A stretch of 64,000 nt of DNA. Source: Anastrepha obliqua (taxonomy: Eukaryota; Arthropoda; Insecta; Diptera; Tephritidae). The notes under the pieces are model-generated. The model did no database searches, was not told where the DNA came from, and worked only from the letters and a program-made list of their open reading frames with translations. Shown here one piece after another: positions 41,801 to 50,800 of this stretch. Each line of letters begins with the position of its first letter. Position 1 is the first letter of the stretch. The stretch lies in NCBI RefSeq assembly GCF_027943255.1, contig NC_072893.1, positions 99,331,784 to 99,395,783 on the forward strand, given 5' to 3'. The position numbers were made by a program, and so were the translations under genes.

Positions 41801-44800
41801 TCTCCATCTGGCATTGCTAGGGACCAGAAGCCTATGCGTGGCTTGTTGCCAACAAGGCTAACCTAACCTATCTATTTGTATACAACTTTTTTCTAGGCCA
41901 TAAATACTAAACTAAGGTATGACTAAATTTTGCTCTCCGTATTTATATAATGTCGAATAACGTCGAAATTTCGACGCATGGTCGATCCTAGTATTTATTA
42001 AAACGCAAAAGTTCATCCCAATGATAATTTTCCCCATTGATAATCTCAATCAGTTGTGAATCACTTAAGGTAAATTTTCCGAAAAAGGCCTTTCTATATT
42101 CTCTTAGAAATAAATATAAAATAAAGTCCCGAAATACGTGCATATGTACGAATACATGTAATGTATTATAATAACTTCGCACAGAATGCTCCGAAAAGCA
42201 AGGTTTGTTTTGCATTTGAAAGCTATCCAGGAAGTTTATTTTCAACATAATTTCAAAGTAGTCTGTAAAAGGGGTATGGCAATATGGTTCCCACGATATT
42301 GGAGAGTTTTTATTCATAATGCAACGTTTTGGCGGCCGCCGCAGCCGAATGAGTTGATGCGTGACTACCATTCGGAATTTGGAGAGACCGTAGATTCGAG
42401 TTTCCGTAAAACACCAAAATGAAGAAAAATGTTTTCTAATAGCTCCTCATAAAAATATCTGACGTTCTGTGTCGGCTTGAAACTGTAGACGCACGCTACA
42501 AATAAGAGAAGGAGCTCGACCAAACTCCCAAAAAGGGTGTACGCGCCAATCATTCAAACTTTCAAACAACAATGGAAGTCTAAATCGTTTCCACTTATGG
42601 TGAAAAGATTTTCTACTTATCAGACCGTTTCGGCTCTGAGCGAATTTGACAGAATCAGCTATCGGGCTGACGTGACTTGGGTCTTTTTAACGAAAAAACT
42701 GAGATTGTGTTATGATATACGAAACAATCAACCAATGACCACACTTCATCGCTATCTGAACAACGACTGATTGTACGATTGTGTTAATACATGTGAAATG
42801 TTTGTGCTATTATAGTAGTGATATACGAAAATTGCAATCAACCAATGACCACACTTCATTGCTATCTGAACAACGACTGATTGGACGATTGTGTTAATAC
42901 TCGTACATGTGAAATGTTTGTGCTATTATATTAGTGATATACGAAAAAACTCAGATTGTGTTATTGATATACGAAACAATCAACCAATGACCACACTTCA
43001 TTGCTATCTGAACAAAAACTGATTGGACGATTGCCTTAATACATGTGAAATGTTTGTGCTATTACATTAGTGATATAGTGATATGCTTTTTTCCGTTGTT
43101 CAGATAGCAATGAAGTGTGGTCATTGGTTGATTGTTTCGTATATCAATAACACAATCTCAGATTTTTCGTTAAAAAGAAAGGGTTTCGTGACCCAAGTCA
43201 CGCCAGCCAAATTGCTGATTCTGTCAAATTCGCTCAGAGCCGAAACGGTCTGATAAGTAGAAAATCTTTTCACCATAAATGGAAACGCAATCGTTGTCAT
43301 CTGAACCATAGGTAATAGATGCGAAATTCTTTAATGTTGTGTGAGAGCGCGTCCAGGAGTTCGTTTCAAAACTTGCCACATTTCCACCCCATGGGCTGAT
43401 GAACAGCTGTTAGTCGAAATGGATTTTGAGGTTTTCGTACAATAATTATTCGTTAAGTATGAACAATATACATTTAGTATAAACAATATAAGTTTATTTT
43501 CTAGATATATTACGTTAATTCATCCTCGGCAGAGTCCATGTAACACCAATATATTTTGTTTATCCTCATGTCAAGCTGTTACGTTTTTGAAATCTCTATA
43601 AATAGGTGATAATTTGGTCAGATGCACTGGCTGATAGTCCTAGATAAAAATTGATCAAGCATTAACATTTTTGAAATTCATGTTACAAACATGGTTGACC
43701 GTTGAAGATTGGTTCAAACATCACTTTGAAAGAAAGGCGATATATAAGGTTGTACGTTCATATATGCATGTTCATATATGTACTTCCATACTTTTTGAGA
43801 AATCGATTAAATATAATTATAAAGGAAAGCGAATATGTTCTGAAGATTTTTACTGGAAAATAAATGAACTGAAACTGCCATTACCTACGGAACTAAAAAA
43901 TCTTTTGGATCAATATCTCCAGGTGTCGAATCTTCCAACCATCTGTACGATTGATGCCATGTGTACTCTTCTGCATCTACAAAATAACTGATGTTACAAT
44001 ACGTCTCTTGTTTCGAACACGCCCATACACACGGTAACATTGTTTTCAACATGCCAACTCCCAAAATCCAAAAATTTTAATAACTTCAACCGTAACATTG
44101 TTTCAAACATGCCCATACACGGGCAATATTGACCGCTTGAAACAATGTTCCTCGCGTATGCCACGCTTAACAAAGAAAAAAAGTGTACTGTTCTGGCAGT
44201 AAAATGTTTTGGCAAGATGGAAATTCGCAAAATTACTTAACTTCAATAAATTGGTACTCCATTTCACCGTCGGTAATTGATTTGCTTATAGAAGTTAAGC
44301 TATACAAGTTAAGCAGAAATAACTGCTGGCCACCTTCATACATGGATATGCTCTCTGATGTGTTCCTACCAGCGAACATCTTAAGCATACGACTCTACAG
44401 CGCTTCTACAGTTGCAATGCAAGTGTGAGTCGACTGCTGTGAAAGCGAGTTCAGTTAACAGCGAACAGCACACGCATTACTTGCAGTTACAATGAAAGTG
44501 TGAGACGACTGCTATGAGAGCGACCAGAGCAAACCAGCGAAGAGTAATAAAGTGTGAAACTCACCATTGTCCAATTAGAATTTGTAAATGGGAGTTCTGT
44601 TGCAAATGGTCCTATTTGGCAGATCACTCCGTGGTAAAAGGTTGTGTTGAATAAAGCTTATAATATTTATATTATAAAAAACCTATAATTTTATAATTTA
44701 CATAAATATGATCTTAATGGCATAGTTTATATCAGGTCAGTCAATAAGTTCGTGCGTTTTTTAAAGGTGGTTTTAAAATTAATGAAAAAGATGTTTAAAG

Positions 44801-47800
44801 CATTTAGTAATCAATAATATATTTTCCTTTATTATTTACAATGTCTTCCCAACGTTTAGGCAAATTTTTAATTCCCTGCTCAAAAAATTGATTGTCCTTG
44901 GAGCCAAAATACGCTTCGTTATCCCTTTTTATACCTTCTTTTGAGGAGTAGTTCTTGTTACTCACATGATATTGAAGTCCATGGAAAAGGTGATAATCAC
45001 AAGGTGCAATATCCGGAGAGTACGGTGGATGCGGCATTAGCTCCCATCCGAGCTCGTTCAGCTTGCCTAATGTTTGCCATGCGGTATAAGGTCTTGCACT
45101 CACTTCACTAAAGACGGTCGATTTTTGTTAGGTTCCTCATTCAGGTTCGATAGATGAAGGCCATCTTTAGGGATCGGTTCTGCGAATAGGATTATTGTAA
45201 ATGACCCATTCTTCATCACCAGTAACGATAGGGCTCAAAATACTTTCATTTTCAAGCCGTTGCAACAGCTTAGAACACACATTCGCTCTCTGCTGAAGGT
45301 TGGCGTCGAAAAGTCTATGCGGAACCCATTTTCCCAGCTTTGAAATCTTTCCCAACTGAACCAGGTGCTTGTGAACTGTTCCATGCGATGAATTCAACCT
45401 CTGAGCTATCATATCTACTGTCAAATTTGGCTCAGCTTCCACGAGTTCGAGCAAGGCGTCGGAGTTAAAAACTTCAGGACGACCAGCGCGCGGACAATCC
45501 TCCACTTTTGCGCAGTCATTACACTCACGGTATCCTCTCCGTGAACAGGGTTTATTTCTGCAGTAGCAGTTGTTGCATTTTTACCACTTTTATAATATGC
45601 CTCTTATACGCGTTCGAAGATTCCATTTTATTTTTTAACAACAGTGCTTCTATCCGCGATTAAAATCACTTGTTGAATACACAATATATCAAGGTAGGTA
45701 GGTAGGTAGGGTGAGTGTCATAAAGACACACTTAGACCTTTCGCAGGTCCATTGTGATACCACTGGAGCTTATCCTTACTCTACGTGTTCCTTTTCAAAC
45801 CATCCGGTTGCTTTAATAAACGAGCAGAGCTTCGTTAGTTTTAGATGGACTATGTCCGCTACATCGGTTAAAGATGCTGTATCAAGCGTGCGCAGCCTTC
45901 TCATAGCTAAGCTTTCACAGTCACATAAAAGGTGTCTGACTGTTTCCTCTTCTTCTGTATTAAGACAGCTTCTACAGAAATCGAACTATGGGAGTCCTAA
46001 CCTTCTAGCGTGGCTGCCTATTAAACAATGACCACTTAATACCCCTATCATTTTTTTTATAGCTTCTCTGTGAAATCTTAGCAAGATCTTCGATCGACCG
46101 CTGCTCCAGTTCGGCCATGTCTGTCTGCTTAGTTCGCATGTTGTGAGGTTTTGCCAGGTTGTATTTACCTTTTTGATGGTTTCCCTGTCTATAAGCAGGT
46201 TCGAGCAAGTTCATCCGCCTTGCAGTTTCCTGCTATATTCCTGTGGCCAGGCACCCAGATAAGGTGCACTTTGTAGCACTTAGATACGTGATTTAGTAGT
46301 TTAAAACATTCTAAAACTGTTTTTGACGAGTGTGTTTTGGATTCAAGCGCTTTTATTACCGCTTGACTGTCCGAGTAAATAAAGACTTCATTTGTGGATA
46401 ACACTCCCATATTTATTACCGTAAATCCCTCTTTTATGGCAGTGACTTCAGCCTGAAATACACTGCAATGATCAGGTAGACGAAATGATTAGCATACTCC
46501 GAGTTTATCGGAGTAAACCCCTCCACCTACTTTGTTGTCCAGTTTTGTGCCATCTGTGTAGATGTTTAAATCATTTTTCTTAACAATAAGCCCGTTATCC
46601 CATTCGCCTTTGGAAGGAAATACTGTGACAAAGGATTTATTTAAGTTGATGTCCTTGGTCTTACAGAAATCCGTTGTGCCAGGAATGCAGGGGATTTTTT
46701 CTAAAATTGAAGAGTGTCCTCTTTGGTTCGTTCTGAGTAGGCCGATTTCTCTAAGTCTGAGAGCTGCTTTGGCAGCTGTTTGCTTACCGAATTGCTCTAT
46801 TGGTAAAAGGTCAAGCATAAATTTAGTGCATCTGTGGGTGTGGTCCTAAGGGCCCCGCAGACGCAAAGACTGGCCATTCTTTGTACATGTACCATGGTTC
46901 TTTTAATGTATAACTTATCTAAAGCCGGCCACCATACTAGTATGCCGTCTGACAATTGCTGTGTAAAGCCAATATACGATAGATGGGGAGAGACCCCAAC
47001 TTAGTCCTATCAGCTGTCGCTCTTTTTACTCTATCCTCGACATTTGCCTTCCGCATATGCTACGACGTGTTGTCCTCTCTCCTCTAGACTCTTTAGCAAG
47101 GAGTTTAATGCCAGCACCCATAGGAGGGGGGGACAGCACACCGCCTTGAGGTGTTCCTCTGCTAACTTTTTTCTTGATCTTTGAGGTCCCTAGGGTTGCG
47201 ATCACAAATCTGCTCAAGAGCATGTTTTTGATGAACTCAACCAGAGCACCACAGATCCCGAAATCCGTCAGTGCCTCTATTAAGGTATTCGGTAGGATGT
47301 TGTTGAACGCGCCCTCGATATCAAGGAAGGCTACCAGTGTGAATTCTTTATTATAAGTTGTCTTCTCGATTTCTGTAACAAGTGAGTTAAGTGCGTTTCT
47401 GTAGATTTCCCTTTACAGTGCGCATGTTGTGAGATACTAAGCTTATTAGGGCTGATGTTAGCCTTAATATGCAATATATCAAAGAAAATATAAATAGTTC
47501 CGTTATATTCCGCGAATAATTTTTTGTATGCAAAAATCGTACAAAAGTGAAATTATGGGTAAAATACGCACGAACTTATGGACTGACCTGATATAAATTA
47601 TAACAAGGTCTTCACTACATAGCCGATCCCAGCGGAACAATGAATTGTCGTTATTCATAGATATTAGAAAGATCGTCTGTGTAGCATGATTTAAATCAGG
47701 GATTGAAATTGCTCCGCTACTTCCCAGTTTTCCTTTTTACTCTCTCTACTACTCTGAACTTCAACAGATGGAGTAGTGGAGCAAAAATGTGATACCTGCA

Positions 47801-50800
47801 ACCTCCAGTACACGGACATATTTAATTTGTTGGTTATATACAGTAGGGAGCAAAAGTGTTTCCATAGTTGACATTCTCAACTTTGTGGGCCAATAAAATG
47901 CAAACGAGTGAAGCAAATCAAAAAAACTTTTTGTTCTAATAATATGTCTTTAAACCTCAACAAATTGCCGTATTTGATAAAAATAAAACAGAATCAGTAA
48001 AATATTCAAACAAAAAAAAACCAAAACAACTCCCATGTGTACAATTTTGCACCTTCCGTTATTCTTACTTTTGTTTGATTTCTTAATTCTCTTTTCAGCA
48101 AAAGACATACGGTTTGTTTGTTGTTTGTTCATTCTTCGCTTATAAGATCCAGAAAATCACGTGTTTCTTATTATTCGAAACAGATTTGTTGATTTTAGCA
48201 ATTAGTCTATAAAGTACCGCGAAAAAATGAAGAAGCTTTCGTCTGATGTCGAAAATAGTATTATTAGCCTAACTGAAAGTGGCTGTTCGACTCGTGCTAT
48301 TGCAGATCAGCTTAAGATTTCCCATTCAGCGGGTCCAAAAAAGACGAAATGTTGCACCCAAAAACATTATTAATGGCCGGAAACGCGTCTTAAAAGACTC
48401 TGACGCCAGACTAATGATGTCGAAAATGAGATCTGATAAGTTCCTAACACCAAAGAAGGCATCTATGGACATAGGAAAAGACGTGAGTCGGTGGACAGCT
48501 AGAAGAGCACTGGCTAAGATTGGATATGTGGCAAGTGTGAAAAAAATAAACCAGCTCTATCCGAGAAGAATGTCAAAGCTCGATTGAAATTTGCCCGGGA
48601 ACACAGAAACTGGACTCTAGATGACTGGAAACGTGTTATCTGGTCAGACGAATCCAAGTTCAACCATTTTCAGTCGGATAGCAAGCAATACTATTGGCAT
48701 AGACCCGGCGACAAGCTTCAAAAACCCCATGTGAAGCAAACCATCAAGCATGGAGGAGGCAATGTCAAAATTTGGGGATGCTTTACTTGGTGGCACATTG
48801 GACCATTACAAAAAATTGATGGTATAATGTTAAAAGAAGACTACCTGAATATTTAGCAAACCCAACTATCAAATTTTCTGGACAAGTGTGCATATCCCGA
48901 AGAGGAAATTACTTTTCAACAAGATGGGGAAACGAAGCATACTTCCAAAATTGTCCGCGAATGGTTAAAAAGCCAAAATTTTAAGTTGATGGAGTGGCCA
49001 GCTCAAAGTCCCGACCTCAATCCGATTGAGAACCTGTCGTCAATCGTGAAGTGACGGCTCGGGCAATATCAATCAGCGCCATCCAACCTAGACGATCTTT
49101 GGAAGAGTGTAGAACTGGAGTGGAACCGAATTACAACAGAAACCATAGAGAAGTTGGCCGAGAGTATGCCAAACCGAATAAAAGGTGTAATAGCTAATAA
49201 GGATCTGTGGACAAAATATTAATTTCATATCATATTTCATTTTGTTCACTAAAGGTGCAAAATTGTACACATGCGAGTTGTTTTGGTTTTTTTTGATTGA
49301 ATATTTTGCTGATTCTGTTTTGTTTTTATCATATACGGCAATTTGTTAAGAATTAAAGACATATTATTAGAACAAAAGGTTTTTTTGATTTGCTTCATTC
49401 GTTTGCATTTTATTGGCCCACAAAGTTGAGAATGTCAACTATGGAAACACTTTTGCTCCCTACTGTATATATATACAAAATGCATCTAACAAAACTAAAA
49501 CGAACACAGCTATGGGAGGAGTAGTAGTAGCGCTAACTGGAGCACACATGAATAATCTCGCAAGTAGCGCTCCGGTCGATTTTAAGTTTTCTGCTACACC
49601 TCCAAGAACAGGAAGTAGTGACATTTTTTTTGACTAGTACTCTGAGCTACTAGCAGTGACGAAAGGTAGTTTGGACCGGAGTAAATCAATTGGTCGCACG
49701 TTTTGCTCTACTGATTGAAAGTACCATCATCCATATAGCGATATCATTGCCAACGAAGTTAAGCAGTGCCACTGGATTGTGGGACTTAGAGTTTTGACAC
49801 GAGAAGTCATAAAAAACTGTTCAGTGCGTCGCACATGTCGAGCCGAACCCGTGCCACCACAGATGAGGAAACTTCGTTTTGAGTGGTGAGGTGTATTGTT
49901 GCGTACCTACTACATAGGCTGTTTACCTTAACATCGTTCTTTCTGTCCCCACCGATTCATCTCTGATAGTGCTGAAGCCTTTTAACGCGCGACGTGGTGG
50001 GCCTAAACGTACGCTTTCTGACAACAGGATACATGTTCGTGGCCCAATTGATTCCTAAAGGAAGGTATAGATATATTGTCACGAGGTGTGGAGGAAGAGT
50101 ACCCAGAGATGTCATTCAGCTTTAAAACTTCTGACGCTCCAAAGGGAGAATCTGAAGACAAATGTTGCGGTCCATGAAATCAATACTTGCAAAATTTGCC
50201 AAAAGCCCGGTTTCGTGAGCAAGTCCTACGTGCATCGCTAATTGACGCTGAATTAACGCTCAACTCCTATCCGCTTACGTATAGGGGTTTCCAATAACAG
50301 GTGTTACAGATGAATGGATTGCGCTATCGAGATATGATTAACGATTTTTTTTTGGCCGGAATTGGATGGTATTGATCTGGACAACGTTTATTTTCAACAA
50401 GACGGTGCTACGTGCCACACAAGCAACGAAACCATTGATCTTTTACGGGAAAAGTTTCGGGACCGTGTTATCTCTCGAAGACCTGAACACAATTGGCCAC
50501 CGATATCTTGTGATTTAACACCTTGTGACTTTTTTCTTTGGGGCCACGTAAAAAAGAAGGTCTACGCCAACAGCACAGGGTCGATTCAAGACCTCAAAGA
50601 TGGAATTCGTGAGGCTATCGACGACATAAGGCAGCCACCTTGCAACTCGGCTTCGGAAAATTTCATGAAAGGATATTGTTCTGTAAGCGTGGTCGTGGTG
50701 GTCATTTGCCTGATGTTATTTTCCACTATTAACGGTATACCTTCCTCTTTATAATGAAATAAAGATCCGATCATTCATATTAAAAAATAGCATTTTTCTT

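Noticed and set aside
44395..44530. Possible CRISPR-like or satellite array from repeated aagtgtgag.cgactgct
   Set aside because: Only two diverged copies without regular spacing; a eukaryotic intron makes CRISPR implausible.
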